Shown one piece after another: positions 25,210 to 34,665 of a stretch of DNA of 64,000 bases. Source of the DNA: Streptomyces barkulensis. Its GTDB lineage: Bacteria > Actinomycetota > Actinomycetes > Streptomycetales > Streptomycetaceae. The stretch's first letter is position 1; every line of letters starts with the position of its first letter. Both the position numbers and the translations under genes were made by a program. The stretch is taken from positions 1-64,000 of the forward strand of contig NZ_PGSG01000009.1 in NCBI RefSeq assembly GCF_002843305.1, given 5' to 3'. The notes beneath the pieces are model-generated. The model worked only from the letters and a program-made list of their open reading frames with translations, was not told the origin of the DNA and did no database searches.

Positions 25210-27038
25210 CGCCTCTCCTCCGCCGCGGCGCGGGCCTCCGGGACCCGCGACGCCTCCCGGTCCTCCGGGTCGCCCCCGGCCGCGAACACCGCCCGGTAGT
25301 CCGGCAGTTCCCACAGCGCCTCGTGCGGCCCGACGGCCCGCACCCGGCCGTCCTCCAGCCAGGCCACCAGATCGGCGCGGGCCGCGGAGGAGACCCGGTG
25401 CGCGATCAGCAGCCGGGTGCCGGCCCGCACCCGGCCCGTCAGCGCCCGGCTCACCTGGAGTTCGGTGACGCTGTCCAGGCTGGAGGTGGCGTCGTCCAGC
25501 ACCAGCAGCCGCCCCGCGTGGGCGAAGGCCCGGGCCAGGCCCAGGCGCTGGAACTCGCCGCCGGACAGCGGCGCGTCCGCCAGCGCGGTGCCGTACCCGG
25601 CGGGCAGCCGGCGGACGAAGGCGTCCGCGCTGGCCGCCCGCGCGGCGTCCTCGACGGCGGCGGGGCCCGGATCGTACGCGCCGAAGGCGACCGCCTCGCC
25701 GACGGTGTGCCCGAACAGGGCCGGCCGCTCGAAGGCGTAGCCGACCTCGCGGCGCAGTTCGGCGGGGCCGAGCCCGTCCAGCGGAACGCCGTCGAGCAGC
25801 ACCCGCCCCTCGTCGGGGTCGGCCAGGCGCCCGGCGAGCGCGGCGAGGGTGGACTTGCCCGAACCGGACCGCCCCACCACGGCCATCGTGGTGCCGCCGG
25901 GCACCACCAGATCGACGCCGCGCAGCACCTCGCGTCCGCCGCGCACGGCGGTGACGTCGCGCAGCTCCAGCCGTCCGGTGCCCTCCGGCGGCAGCGCGCG
26001 GCGACCGTACACGACCGGGGGCACGGCCAGCAGTTCGCCCACCCGGCGGGCCGCTGCGCGGCTGCGCACCAGGGCGCCGAGCCGGCCGGTGACCGCGCCG
26101 ACCCCGGCGGCCAGGGCCGCGTAGCGGGAGGCGGCCAGCAGTTCGCCGACGCTCAGCTCCCCGGCCGCCAGCCGCACCCCGCCCACCGCCAGGACGGCGA
26201 TCGTCAGCAGGGGGACCAGGACGCCGCCGCCGACCATGGCCCGCCCGTACACCTGCCACATCCGCCGCCCGTGGGCGGCCAGTTCGGGCAGCGGGGCCAG
26301 GATGCGGGCGCGTTCGCGGTCGGCGGTGCCCGCGGCGGCGAGGGTACGGGCACCGGCCAGCGCCTCGACCAGGCGCGCGGCGATCTCGCCCTGGACGCGC
26401 TGGTAGCGCGAGACGCTGTCGGAGGAGCCGCGGGCGAAGGCGCGCAGCAGCAGCACCAGCAGGGGGACCCCGGCGCAGAAGGCGGCGGCGAGCCAGACGT
26501 CCACCAGTACCAGCGCCGCCAGGGCGCCGAGCGGGGTGATGAACGAGGAGACGGTGGTGGCGGCGGCGGTGGGGGCCCCGCCGGCCTCGGCCGCGTTGCC
26601 CGACAGCCGGGTCACCAGGTCGCCGTGGTCGAAGCGGGCCGCCCGCCGGGGGCCCACGGCCAGCAGGTGTTCCAGTCCGCGGCGGCGCAGCCAGGCGGTG
26701 GAGCGGGCGTCGGTGGTGCCGGTGAGATGGGCGCTCACCGCGTCCAGCAGCACCTCGGCCGCGACCAGCAGTGCGCACAGCGCCGTCCAGCGGGCGGCCT
26801 CCCCGGCGCCGTCCAGCGCCAGGTCGAGGGTGTGCCCGAGTGCGGCGGGCAGGGCGATGGTCGCGGCGGCGGACGCGGTGGCGAGCAGGCAGATCGCCGT
26901 GGCGCGCCCGGCGCTGTGGCGGATCGCGGCCGTCAGGACGCGGCCGGCCTCAGTGCCGGTACCGGGCGCACCGGGCGCACCGGCCTTGTCGGCGGCGGGA
27001 TCGGCATCGGCGGGATCGGCGGCGGGCTGGGGCGCCAT
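25206..27038 (-). CDS. amfB: ABC transporter ATP-binding/permease (AmfB-type)
   Basis: 610-aa half-transporter, partner of AmfA in exporting the SapB-like peptide. Six transmembrane helices at about 45-320, then an ATPase domain with Walker A VVGRSGSGKST, VGYAFERPALFG in place of the Q-loop glutamine (Glu instead of Gln), signature LSGGEFQRLGLARA, and Walker B LLVLDDATSSLD (Asp instead of the usual catalytic Glu). The two altered residues suggest one degenerate ATP site, common in heterodimeric exporters. ATG at 27038, 159 bases after amfS with a hairpin between. Confidence 0.9.
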   Translation of the reverse strand: MAPQPAADPADADPAADKAGAPGAPGTGTEAGRVLTAAIRHSAGRATAICLLATASAAATIALPAALGHTLDLALDGAGEAARWTALCALLVAAEVLLDAVSAHLTGTTDARSTAWLRRRGLEHLLAVGPRRAARFDHGDLVTRLSGNAAEAGGAPTAAATTVSSFITPLGALAALVLVDVWLAAAFCAGVPLLVLLLRAFARGSSDSVSRYQRVQGEIAARLVEALAGARTLAAAGTADRERARILAPLPELAAHGRRMWQVYGRAMVGGGVLVPLLTIAVLAVGGVRLAAGELSVGELLAASRYAALAAGVGAVTGRLGALVRSRAAARRVGELLAVPPVVYGRRALPPEGTGRLELRDVTAVRGGREVLRGVDLVVPGGTTMAVVGRSGSGKSTLAALAGRLADPDEGRVLLDGVPLDGLGPAELRREVGYAFERPALFGHTVGEAVAFGAYDPGPAAVEDAARAASADAFVRRLPAGYGTALADAPLSGGEFQRLGLARAFAHAGRLLVLDDATSSLDSVTELQVSRALTGRVRAGTRLLIAHRVSSAARADLVAWLEDGRVRAVGPHEALWELPDYRAVFAAGGDPEDREASRVPEARAAAEERR

Positions 27039-27119
27039 GGGCGGTGGGCTCCTCGCGTCCGTGGGCGGCGCGGCGGGGGTACGCGCGGGGCGGCCGGGGT
27101 AGACCTGGGATACGGCGAT

Positions 27120-27152
27120 GCGGTCCCGGGCGCTGTGACCGCCCGGGACCGC
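27120..27152 (-). terminator. Hairpin between amfS and amfB
   Basis: Perfect 13-bp stem GCGGTCCCGGGCG / CGCCCGGGACCGC with a 7-base loop, 45 bases after the amfS stop. A partial terminator here would let amfTS be made in excess over the transporter genes, as described for ram/amf operons. Confidence 0.7.
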
Positions 27153-27197
27153 GTCGACCGTTTCACCACCGCGAGGTCAGACCCCGCGGCGCCGGGG

Positions 27198-27323
27198 TCA
27201 GCGGCAGGTGGTGACGCTCAGGGAGCTGTCACCGCACAGCAGCAGGCTGGCCTCGGAGCCGCCGCCGGCGACGGTGCCCTTGTCCTCGGAGGTCTCCAGG
27301 GTCTGCAGGTCGAGAAGCGTCAT
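27198..27323 (-). CDS. amfS: SapB/AmfS-family class III lanthipeptide precursor
   Basis: 41-aa precursor of the aerial-hyphae surfactant peptide. The leader MTLLDLQTLE carries the conserved LLDLQxLE recognition helix; the core ends ASLLLCGDSSLSVTTCR, with two S/T-S-x-x-C type units that AmfT would turn into two labionin/lanthionine rings. It differs from SapB of S. coelicolor by Val for Ile and a C-terminal Arg for Asn. ATG overlaps the amfT stop as ATGA. Confidence 0.96.
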   Translation of the reverse strand: MTLLDLQTLETSEDKGTVAGGGSEASLLLCGDSSLSVTTCR

Positions 27324-30016
27324 TTCTCTGTTCCTTTCGTTTCCGTGGGGACGGGATTTTCCGGTACGGCCTCCCTGACGAGAGACCGGCTCTGGGGCCG
27401 CCTCGGGGGCGGCGGGAGGAAGGGCAGGTGCACGGGGGTCTCGTGCAGCGCGCTGCCCAGGGCGAGCAGACAGCCGGCCGTGCCGGTGGCGATGTCCATC
27501 GACAGGCGCATCATCTGCTCGCCGGGGAAGGCCAGCAGGTCCTGGTACGGGACGGCGGCCCGGGTCAGCGAGGCGATCTGGCGGCGCAGGTCGGCCTCGT
27601 GGGAGCCGGGGTCGCCGACGGTGGTGCGGCTCAGGTGTAGGATCATCCCGGCCGTGCCCCGGAACAGGGCGGGCTGGGCGTAGAACCTGGAGCGGGCGGC
27701 CTTGACGATGTCGTGCCGCGCCCGCTCGAACCGCTCGTCGTCGCGGTGGGCGGCGTAGTCGTCCAGCACCATCCCGATGCCGATACTGCCCTCGCCCAGG
27801 TAGGGCATGGTGCGCCAGCCCTCGTCCACCTGGAGGGCGCCGCCGGCGCTGATCACGCAGTGGTCGAGGTCGCGCCGCAGGGCGTCGGCGGCGAGGTCGA
27901 GCAGTCCGGGCTCGCCGGTGCGCTCGTACAGCCGCAGGAAGAGCAGGGCCTGGCCGGCCGAGCCGTACAGCAGCCCGGCGCGGGGTCCGCGCCCGGGCTC
28001 GCGCCCGGCCTTGTCGGCGACGAGGCGGGCGCAGCGCAGCGCCGCTTCGCGCAGGGCGCTCTCTCCGGTGGAGGCGGCCAGCCAGTCCAGCGCCAGGCCG
28101 ATGCCGGACAGCCCGCCGTGCAGGTCGGGCGCCAGATCGTCCCAGGGCTGCTCCACGACCGTCCCGGCCAGTTCCAGGGCCCGGTCGGTGTGGCCGAAGC
28201 GCTCCAGGGTCCAGGCGACGCCGGACAGTCCGTCGTAGAAGCCCAGCGGGGTGCCGGAGGCGGGTTCCTTGGTCCTGCGCAGCAGCCAGTCCTCGGCGGC
28301 CCAGCACCTCTCGGCGCCGGTGGCGGCCAGGGCGTGGAGCACGCCGGCCGCGCCGTTGGCGAAGGAGGCGCCACCGCCGGCGGCGAACTGGGCTATGTCG
28401 CCGGGGAAGAAGCGGTCCTCGCGTTCGGGGGTGGCCGAGGCGAGTATCGCCCGCACCATCGAGTCGCGGCTGCGCGGCCAGTCGGCGGGGTGGACGGGCA
28501 GGTAGCCCCGCCCGGGCGCGTCCGTCGCGGCGCCCGCCGTCCCCTCCCGGGCCGTGCCGCCCGGCCCGCGCCCGGCGCCGTCCGGCTCCGGGGGCTCCCA
28601 GCCGCGGAGGATCTCCGCCACGGCCTCGTCCAGGAACTCGCGCGGTACGGGGAACTCCTCGGCCACCAGCTCGGCCAGGTGCGACGCCTTGCCCCGGTCG
28701 ATCGCCAGCAGACTGGTCTGCGGCAGGAAGAGCGCGATGCGCAGGCAGGCCAGGGCGTAGCGGTCGACGTCGAACCCCCTGCGGTCGGCGGGGGCGATGA
28801 AGCCCGGGTTGGCGATGACCTGGCGGCGGCCCTCGTCGATGTGGGCGGCGGCCTCGAAGTCCAGCAGCGTCACCGACCGCTCGTCCTCGGAGACCATGAT
28901 GTTGAACAGGTGCAGGTCGTTGAAGACGACACCGCGGGCGTGGACGGCCTCGACGGCCTCCTCCACCAGCCGGTGGACGCGCAGGGCCCACTCGGTGTAT
29001 TCGGCGATCGCCTCCGGGCCGGGGTCCGCCTCGATCAGCGGGTGGCGCAGGGCGAAGAAGCTGTTGAGCGGCCGGCCGTCGACGTACTCCAGCACCAGGA
29101 ACCAGTGGTCGCCGAGCTGGAACCAGTCGCGCACCTCGGGGGTCTGGGGCAGGCCCGACAGCCTCTCCAGCGCCTCCTTCTCGCGGCGCAGGCGGGTCAC
29201 GGCGTCGGCGCCGTCGGCGGCGAGGCCGGCGTGGGGGCGGCCCTCCTTGAGGACGACCTTCTCGCCGGTGCGGGTGTCGGTGCCGACGTACACGCCTCCG
29301 CCGTTGGAGAAGTGCAGTGCCTTCTCGATGCGGTAGGGGATGTCGGCGACCTTCGCCGCGCCGCGGGCCTCCAGATGGGGGCGCAGGAAGTCGGGGAGGG
29401 TGATCCAGTCGGGGACGTGGAAGGCCGGGTCCCTGCGGTCGGGCACCAGGCGGCCCTCGGCGTCCTCGACGGCGGGACGCAGCTCGCCGTCCTCGTAGCA
29501 GTGCCGCTCGGTGAAGCTGCCCCAGCGCACGTGCACCGGGCCGTTCCCCCAGCGCAGGTCGCTGAGGATGTACGGGCCGCTCTCGCCGGCCAGCAGCGCG
29601 TCGAGGTCCTCGGCGATGGTGCGGCACTGCTCTTCACCGGCCGGGTAGACGGTGACGAACTTGCCGCTGGCGCCGCGGTCGGCGTACTTGGCGTTGCGGT
29701 TGTGCAGCAGGTAGCGGCTGGGCATGAACTTGAAGGCCACGCCCCGGGAGACGCAGTAGTCCCAGACCTTCTCCAGGATCCGCTCGGCGTTGTCCAGGCA
29801 GGCCGAGACGTGGATCTTCCAGCCCTGGGCGGGGAGTTCGGCGTCCAGCGGGCGCAGGGCCAACCAGTCGCCGGAGCGGTGGCGCTGCCAGCCTCCGGGG
29901 GCCGGGCGGCGGGCGGCCTCGTAGGTGCCGGCCCGTCCGGTCTCGTCCGGGAGGCGGTGGGGGGCGTCGTAGAAGTGGCGGTCCGCGTCGCAGAAGACGG
30001 CGTAGCCCTTGCTCAT
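27320..30016 (-). CDS. amfT: Class III lanthionine synthetase LanKC (AmfT/RamC)
   Basis: 898-aa three-domain enzyme that phosphorylates Ser/Thr of AmfS, eliminates phosphate and cyclises. N-terminal lyase region about 1-215; Ser/Thr kinase about 230-510 with catalytic loop VVFNDLHLFNIMV and metal motif VTLLDFEA; LanC-like cyclase about 560-880 with toroid motifs YDGLSGVAW, DLHGGLSGIGLAL, LLYGSAGQALL and FRGTAGMILH, and without the zinc ligands, as usual for class III. ATG at 30016 follows GAAGGGGGAACG; an upstream in-frame extension is not family-like. Confidence 0.95.
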   Translation of the reverse strand: MSKGYAVFCDADRHFYDAPHRLPDETGRAGTYEAARRPAPGGWQRHRSGDWLALRPLDAELPAQGWKIHVSACLDNAERILEKVWDYCVSRGVAFKFMPSRYLLHNRNAKYADRGASGKFVTVYPAGEEQCRTIAEDLDALLAGESGPYILSDLRWGNGPVHVRWGSFTERHCYEDGELRPAVEDAEGRLVPDRRDPAFHVPDWITLPDFLRPHLEARGAAKVADIPYRIEKALHFSNGGGVYVGTDTRTGEKVVLKEGRPHAGLAADGADAVTRLRREKEALERLSGLPQTPEVRDWFQLGDHWFLVLEYVDGRPLNSFFALRHPLIEADPGPEAIAEYTEWALRVHRLVEEAVEAVHARGVVFNDLHLFNIMVSEDERSVTLLDFEAAAHIDEGRRQVIANPGFIAPADRRGFDVDRYALACLRIALFLPQTSLLAIDRGKASHLAELVAEEFPVPREFLDEAVAEILRGWEPPEPDGAGRGPGGTAREGTAGAATDAPGRGYLPVHPADWPRSRDSMVRAILASATPEREDRFFPGDIAQFAAGGGASFANGAAGVLHALAATGAERCWAAEDWLLRRTKEPASGTPLGFYDGLSGVAWTLERFGHTDRALELAGTVVEQPWDDLAPDLHGGLSGIGLALDWLAASTGESALREAALRCARLVADKAGREPGRGPRAGLLYGSAGQALLFLRLYERTGEPGLLDLAADALRRDLDHCVISAGGALQVDEGWRTMPYLGEGSIGIGMVLDDYAAHRDDERFERARHDIVKAARSRFYAQPALFRGTAGMILHLSRTTVGDPGSHEADLRRQIASLTRAAVPYQDLLAFPGEQMMRLSMDIATGTAGCLLALGSALHETPVHLPFLPPPPRRPQSRSLVREAVPENPVPTETKGTEK

Positions 30017-30135
30017 CGTTCCCCCTTCGGCCTTCTCGGTCACCGGCGGCGTCTGGGGAAGACCTTTCCATGGCGCCGAAGGGGCGCAACAGTCACAGCT
30101 GTCATGAGTCGGCTGTGAGGAACTCACGAGTAATT
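30017..30135 (-). promoter_or_regulatory. Candidate amf operon control region
   Basis: Region of lower GC upstream of amfT. It holds two direct ACAGC units within CACAGCCGAC and GACAGCTGTG (plus 30092-30116) and a short dyad around ACAGCTGT. RamR-type activators bind direct repeats upstream of ramC, so this is the best place for AmfR sites, but I cannot confirm a consensus. Confidence 0.35.
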
Positions 30136-30173
30136 TCCGTGCCGGGAAAGGGCGTCGCGGGCGTGTGGGGAAA

Positions 30174-30211
30174 CACCGGTCCGCACCGCCGGGCGGCGGT
30201 GCGGACCGGTG
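30174..30211 (-). terminator. Hairpin terminator after the amidase gene
   Basis: Perfect 17-bp stem CACCGGTCCGCACCGCC / GGCGGTGCGGACCGGTG with loop GGGC, 76 bases after the amidase stop. It insulates the amf promoter from amidase transcription. Confidence 0.85.
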
Positions 30212-30286
30212 TGACGTGGCGGGCCCGGCGAGGGTTCCCGGGCGGCCCGGGCCAGGCCCTGGCGGGCAGGACCTGTAGGGCAGGGC

Positions 30287-31870
30287 CTAGCGGCCGGCCT
30301 GGAGCGCACCCCAGGTGCCGCTGCCGACGATGCCGTCCACGGTCAGGCCGCGGCTGCTCTGGTAGTCGCGCACGGCGGTCTCGGTGTTCGGGCCGAAGGC
30401 GCCGTCGATGCCCACGGTGCGGCCGAGCGCGGCGGTCAGGGAGCGCTGCAGCCGCTCCACGTCCGCGCCCGAACCGCCCCGCTTCAGGAGGGGCTTGGTG
30501 CCGGCCGACAGCAGGGCGGTCCAGGTGCGGGCGCCCACGACGCCGTCGGCGGTCAGAGCGCGGCTGCGCTGGAAGGCCCGCACCGCGCTCTCGGTGCCGG
30601 AGCCGAAGACGCCGTCCACCGCGCCGGCGTCGAAGCCCCTGTCGTTCAGCAACTGCTGGGCCGCCTTCACCTGGGCGCCGGTCGAGCCGCTGCGCAGGGT
30701 GCTGTAGGAGGTGAAGTTCAGCTGGACGGGGGCGGTGGCGTCACCGTCGCGGACCAGCTGCATGTAGTAGGTCCAGTTCCAGTTGGGGCCGGGGTCGGTG
30801 TGGTCGTTGCCCGGTACCTCGACGTGGCCGACGATGTGCGAGCGGTCCTTGGGGATGCCGTAGCGGTCGCACAGGTGGCGGGTCAGGGCGGCCGAGGAGC
30901 GGTACATGGCGTCGGTGAACCAGGAGGGGTTGTCGACGTAGCCCTCGTGCTCCAGTCCGATGGAGTACGGGTTGCCGGACTTGGCGTGCCAGGCGGTGTC
31001 GCGGTCGCGGACCATCTGTGTGACCTCGCCGTCCGAGGAGCGGATCACGTAGTGGGCGCTGACGTTGGAGCTGGGGTTCTGGAACCAGCTGATCGAGCCG
31101 GCGTAGGAGCCCTGGGTGACGTGGACGACCACATGGGTGATCGACGACGAGCGGCCGGAGGTGTAGTTGCTGGAGTGCGCCGCCACCCACCGCGCGGGCG
31201 GGTAGTCGGCGCTCAGCGCGCCCGCCTCGGACGAGGCGCCCAGCGGCCGGACCTTCGCGTAGCGGCCGAGCTCCGGCTCGGTCTCCCTGGGCCGTACGGT
31301 GACCCGTTCGCCGGCCGGGGTCAGGGCGCTGAAGCCGTCCTCCAGGAAGTCGTAGACGGTGTCGGCGTACAGCCGGGCGGTGCGCTCGTCGTCCGCGCCG
31401 CCGTAGCGGGCCACCACCGGGTACCAGGCGTCCGCGTCGCGGCGGTCGGCGGTGTCCAGGCCCAGCTCGTCGGCGTAGGAGCGCAGGACGGCGGCGCCGC
31501 CGAGGATGTTGGCGGCGGTGTCCTTCCTGAGATCGGCGGCCGGCTCGCCGGTCAGCGCGGCGGCCTTCTCCAGGGTGCGGCGTTCGGGGTTGCTGACCAG
31601 GTGCATCACGCCGTAGCCGCCCGCGTGGCTGGGTTCGCCGCCGTGGCCGTCCAGATGGGTCTCCCCGTAGCCCACCGCGACCAGCAGGTCGCGCGGGACC
31701 TGGAACTCGTCGGCCGCCCGCTCGAAGGCCCGGTTCACCGGGGCGCGCGGGTCCGGTTCGGCGGGGGCGGCGGCGTTCGCGGGCTGGCCGGTGGCGATCA
31801 GCGCCGCGGCGGCCGCGGTGGCGAGCACGGGTGTGCCCGCCCGTCTCCAGGTGGTGAGGCGTCGGAACAT
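30287..31870 (-). CDS. Secreted N-acetylmuramoyl-L-alanine amidase (Amidase_2) with two peptidoglycan-binding domains
   Basis: 527-aa exported hydrolase. Signal peptide 1-34 ([21 protein letters not shown]). An N-terminal helical region (40-170) resembles transglycosylase-like modules (FQVPRDLLVAVGYGETHLDG). The amidase domain (about 205-350) has zinc ligands in THVVVHVTQGS and HIVGHVEVPGNDHTDPGPNW, plus the SIGLEHEGY segment. Two PG_binding_1 repeats close the protein (GAQVKAAQQLLNDRGF; GADVERLQRSLTAALG). ATG at 31870 with GGGAGGAAG upstream. Likely acts in wall turnover. Confidence 0.92.
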   Translation of the reverse strand: MFRRLTTWRRAGTPVLATAAAAALIATGQPANAAAPAEPDPRAPVNRAFERAADEFQVPRDLLVAVGYGETHLDGHGGEPSHAGGYGVMHLVSNPERRTLEKAAALTGEPAADLRKDTAANILGGAAVLRSYADELGLDTADRRDADAWYPVVARYGGADDERTARLYADTVYDFLEDGFSALTPAGERVTVRPRETEPELGRYAKVRPLGASSEAGALSADYPPARWVAAHSSNYTSGRSSSITHVVVHVTQGSYAGSISWFQNPSSNVSAHYVIRSSDGEVTQMVRDRDTAWHAKSGNPYSIGLEHEGYVDNPSWFTDAMYRSSAALTRHLCDRYGIPKDRSHIVGHVEVPGNDHTDPGPNWNWTYYMQLVRDGDATAPVQLNFTSYSTLRSGSTGAQVKAAQQLLNDRGFDAGAVDGVFGSGTESAVRAFQRSRALTADGVVGARTWTALLSAGTKPLLKRGGSGADVERLQRSLTAALGRTVGIDGAFGPNTETAVRDYQSSRGLTVDGIVGSGTWGALQAGR

Positions 31871-32354
31871 TCTTCCTCCCGGTCAGCCATGCGCGTGGGG
31901 GGTGAGCGTCTGCCGCTCGCTCACGCCGGTGGTCGGAAGGAATTCCTACCTTGAAAGACATGTACACGTCAATAATTTCCCGGATTTCCCCGGCGATTCC
32001 CGTCCATCGCGGACAGGAATTCCGCACAGGGACCCGGAAAAGGCCGGAAAGGGCCCGAAAGGCAGCATCCGGCCGCCCGGACGGCCGTCACCGCCTGCGC
32101 GGACGACCCCCGGCGCGACCGTCCCCGCGCCGGGGGTATTCGCGCCCCCGCAGAGACTGGCGGATCCGTGCTACGCGCGTCAACGAAATGCGCCGGGAAC
32201 CATGGGAGTTCTTTGGTGTGAACCACTGGAAAGGGCTGCGGAACGGATGGGAGAACCGTGCCGGAACACCCCGTCGCGCGCCACGGGCCGGATCGCCGGT
32301 GTGATCCCGCTCCCACCTGCGGCCCGGCCGGAACCGCGCCCGTTAGAGTGAACC
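31871..32354. other. 484-base divergent intergenic region
   Basis: On the minus strand TTGACG (31972-31967) and TAGGAA (31948-31943) are 18 bp apart and could be the amidase promoter. The rest is moderately lower in GC, with no gene seen. I looked for a cyclic-di-AMP riboswitch, common upstream of actinobacterial wall hydrolases, and did not recognise one. Confidence 0.4.
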
Positions 32355-32485
32355 GCGAAACGTCCTGTGCCCGAGTGGGGGAAGCCGGTGCGAATCCGGC
32401 GCTGACCCGCAACCGTGAGCGGGCGGACACCGACCCGTCCGCCGTACAGCCGGAGCACCCGCCCGGGCACGCAAGGCTCCCGGAG
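32355..32485 (+). promoter_or_regulatory. Cobalamin (B12) riboswitch
   Basis: Carries the B12-box core: GAAGCCGGTGCGAATCCGGC (32381-32400), then GCTGACCCGCAACCGTGAGC, and the outer helix CGTCCTGTGCCCG pairs with CGGGCACG near 32464-32471. It lies 136 bases before the first gene of the ECF transporter operon. Binding of adenosylcobalamin would switch expression off when B12 is plentiful. Confidence 0.93.
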
Positions 32486-32620
32486 CCGTCCCCGCCGCAC
32501 GGCGGGGCGCGGCCCCGGACCGGCACCGTCGAGGAATGCGGAGCCGAGCCCGGTGTGCCCCGTGCGGTGAGCGCGGCCGGCCGTCCGTGCACGGCTGCGC
32601 CGCGAGAAAGGCACCCGCCC

Positions 32621-33949
32621 ATGTCCCTGCGCCGCACCGCCGCGGCCCTGGCCGCCTCCACCGTGCTCTGCGCGGTCGCGGCCCCCGTCGCCGCCGCCGA
32701 CGAGTCGCCGTCCGCGCAGGCCCCGGCGCAGCGGGACCTGCCCTCCGGGCTGTACGGGAAGGACGACCCGCAGTACGACGGCGTGTGGCGCCAGTCGACG
32801 GCCCTGCTCGCCCAGGACGCGGTCGGGGTCAAGCCCGCGTCCAAGGCCGTGTCGTGGCTGACCGGCCAGCAGTGCGAGGACGGCTCCTTCGCCTCCTACC
32901 GCCCCGACCCCACCGAGGCGTGCACCGCGAAGACGGTGGCCGACGTCAACGCCACGGCCGCCGCCGTCCAGGCGCTGGCCGCCCTCGGCGGCCACGGCGA
33001 GCGGGTGGAGCGGGCCGTTCAGTGGCTGCGGCTGGTCCAGAACGACGACGGCGGCTGGGGCTTCAACCCCGGCAGCCCCAGCGACGCCAACTCCGTCTCC
33101 GTCGTGATCGGCGCCCTGGACGCCGCGGGCGAGGACCCGGCGAAGGCGCTCTCGGCCAAGGGCGAGAAGTCCCCCTACGACTCCCTGCTCGGCTTCCAGC
33201 TCGGCTGCGACGCCGGGAAGGACGAGCGCGGCGCCTTCGCCTACCAGCCCGACGAGAAGGGCCGCCTCGCCGCGAACGACGACGCCACGGCCGCCGCCGT
33301 ACTGGCCGCCCGCGGCGAGGGCCTGGCCACCGGGCCGGGCGGCGAGGACGGCAGCGGTGAGGACGGCGGCGAGGACCGCGGCGCCCCGAAGACCCTGGAG
33401 TGCGACAAGGGTGACAAGGGCGGCGAGGACGGCGCGGAGCGCACCCCGGCCGAGGCCGCCGACGCCGGCGCCGCGTATCTGACGCGGGTGCTGGAGGCGG
33501 GCGGCGGGCATCTGAAGTCCGCCATGCCCGGCGCCGAGGAGCAGCCGGACTACGGCAACACCGCCGACGCCGTGATCGCCCTGGCCGCGGGCGGCCACCG
33601 CGACGCCGCCGCGAAGTCCCTGACCTGGCTGGAGGAGAACCTCGGCTCCTGGGACAAGGCCACCACCAGCCCGGCCGCCCTGGGCCAGCTCGTCCTGGCC
33701 GCCCGCGCCGCGGGCGGCGACCCGGCCGACTTCGGCGGGGTGAACCTGGTCGAGCGGCTGAACGCCACCGGCCCGGCCCCGGTGCACGTCCCCTCCGGCA
33801 CGGACGGCGGCGAGGACGGCGGCCGTCAGGGTGCCGCCGAGGACGGCGACGACGGCTCGCCGGTGGTGTGGTACCTCATCGGCGCGGGCCTGGCCGCCGG
33901 AGCGGGCGCCGGCTTCCTGATCAGCATGCGCAAGAGGCGGGCGCGGTGA
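32621..33949 (+). CDS. Exported alpha/alpha-barrel protein (prenyltransferase/intrinsic-factor-like), B12-regulated
   Basis: 442-aa protein: signal peptide 1-28 (cut near APVAAADE), a repeat domain with helical hairpins (SKAVSWLTGQQCEDGSFASY, AVQWLRLVQNDDGGWGFNPG) and a C-terminal membrane anchor (VVWYLIGAGLAAGAGAGFLI) with a basic tail, so it sits outside the cell on the membrane. The fold matches the alpha6/alpha6 barrel of prenyltransferase repeats, which is also that of the B12 carriers intrinsic factor and transcobalamin. With the riboswitch and ECF genes, a role in B12 capture is inferred. Its stop overlaps the next GTG. Confidence 0.85.
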   Translation: MSLRRTAAALAASTVLCAVAAPVAAADESPSAQAPAQRDLPSGLYGKDDPQYDGVWRQSTALLAQDAVGVKPASKAVSWLTGQQCEDGSFASYRPDPTEACTAKTVADVNATAAAVQALAALGGHGERVERAVQWLRLVQNDDGGWGFNPGSPSDANSVSVVIGALDAAGEDPAKALSAKGEKSPYDSLLGFQLGCDAGKDERGAFAYQPDEKGRLAANDDATAAAVLAARGEGLATGPGGEDGSGEDGGEDRGAPKTLECDKGDKGGEDGAERTPAEAADAGAAYLTRVLEAGGGHLKSAMPGAEEQPDYGNTADAVIALAAGGHRDAAAKSLTWLEENLGSWDKATTSPAALGQLVLAARAAGGDPADFGGVNLVERLNATGPAPVHVPSGTDGGEDGGRQGAAEDGDDGSPVVWYLIGAGLAAGAGAGFLISMRKRRAR

Positions 33950-34665
33950 CCGCGCCGCGCACCGTGCCCGCCGGCGTGCTCACCGCCGTACTCGCGGTCC
34001 TGTTCACCGCCGTGCTGTCGGCGGTGGGCGCCGCCCCCGCGCACGCCGCCGGCTACCGCTACTGGTCCTTCTGGGAGCGCGACGGCGGCCGGTGGACGTA
34101 CGCCACCCAGGGACCGGGCACGCTGCGGCCCGAGGACGGCGACGTGCTGGGCTTCCGGTTCGCCGTCAGCGAGGACTCCGCCGAGGCCGACGAGCCCCGC
34201 GGGGCCGGCGACTTCGAGGAGATCTGCGGCGACGCCGAGGCCGGGGAGGGGAGCAAGCGGATCGCGCTGAGCGTCGACTTCGGCACCCGGGCCGACGCGC
34301 CCGAGGGGGAGGAGCCGCCCCGGGGCCGCACCGAGTGCGCACACGTGCCCGAGGACGGGACCGCCGCCGAGGCGCTGGCCGCCGTGCTGAAACCACTGCG
34401 GTACAACTCCGACTCGCTGCTGTGCGCCATCGCCGGCTATCCGCGCACCGGCTGCGGTGAGCAGGTCTCCGACTCCGCGGCACGGACGGCCGGCGCCTCC
34501 GGGGACTCCTCCGGTGGGTCCGGTGGGTCCGAGGGCTCGGCCGCTCCCGGGGACACCGCCTCGGAGGACGGCGGCGGCCCCTCCGCCGGGCTGATCGGGG
34601 GTGGCGCCGTCGTCGCCGTGCTCGCCGCCGCGGCCGTCCGGCAGGCCCGCCGGCGCCGGTCATGA
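33946..34665 (+). CDS. SCO2322-family exported, membrane-anchored protein
   Basis: 239-aa protein of the family named after S. coelicolor SCO2322. Signal peptide 1-31 ending AAPAHAA, a domain with YRYWSFWERDGGRWTYATQG and two Cys (EEICGDAE, RTECAHVP) plus a later pair (LLCAIAGYPRTGCG), a Ser/Gly-rich stalk, and a C-terminal helix with an Arg-rich end. It always appears beside ECF transporter genes, as far as I recall. It could be the second half of an intrinsic-factor-like pair with the upstream protein; this is inference. GTG overlaps the preceding stop, and its stop overlaps ecfT. Confidence 0.85.
   Translation: MTAPRTVPAGVLTAVLAVLFTAVLSAVGAAPAHAAGYRYWSFWERDGGRWTYATQGPGTLRPEDGDVLGFRFAVSEDSAEADEPRGAGDFEEICGDAEAGEGSKRIALSVDFGTRADAPEGEEPPRGRTECAHVPEDGTAAEALAAVLKPLRYNSDSLLCAIAGYPRTGCGEQVSDSAARTAGASGDSSGGSGGSEGSAAPGDTASEDGGGPSAGLIGGGAVVAVLAAAAVRQARRRRS

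Noticed and set aside
27713..30118. 801-codon plus-strand open frame opposite amfT
   Set aside because: Antisense shadow: composition is Gly/Val/Gln-rich without domains, while the minus strand encodes a clear LanKC enzyme.
31871..32354. Possible cyclic-di-AMP (ydaO) riboswitch upstream of the amidase
   Set aside because: The conserved ydaO segments could not be found on the minus strand.
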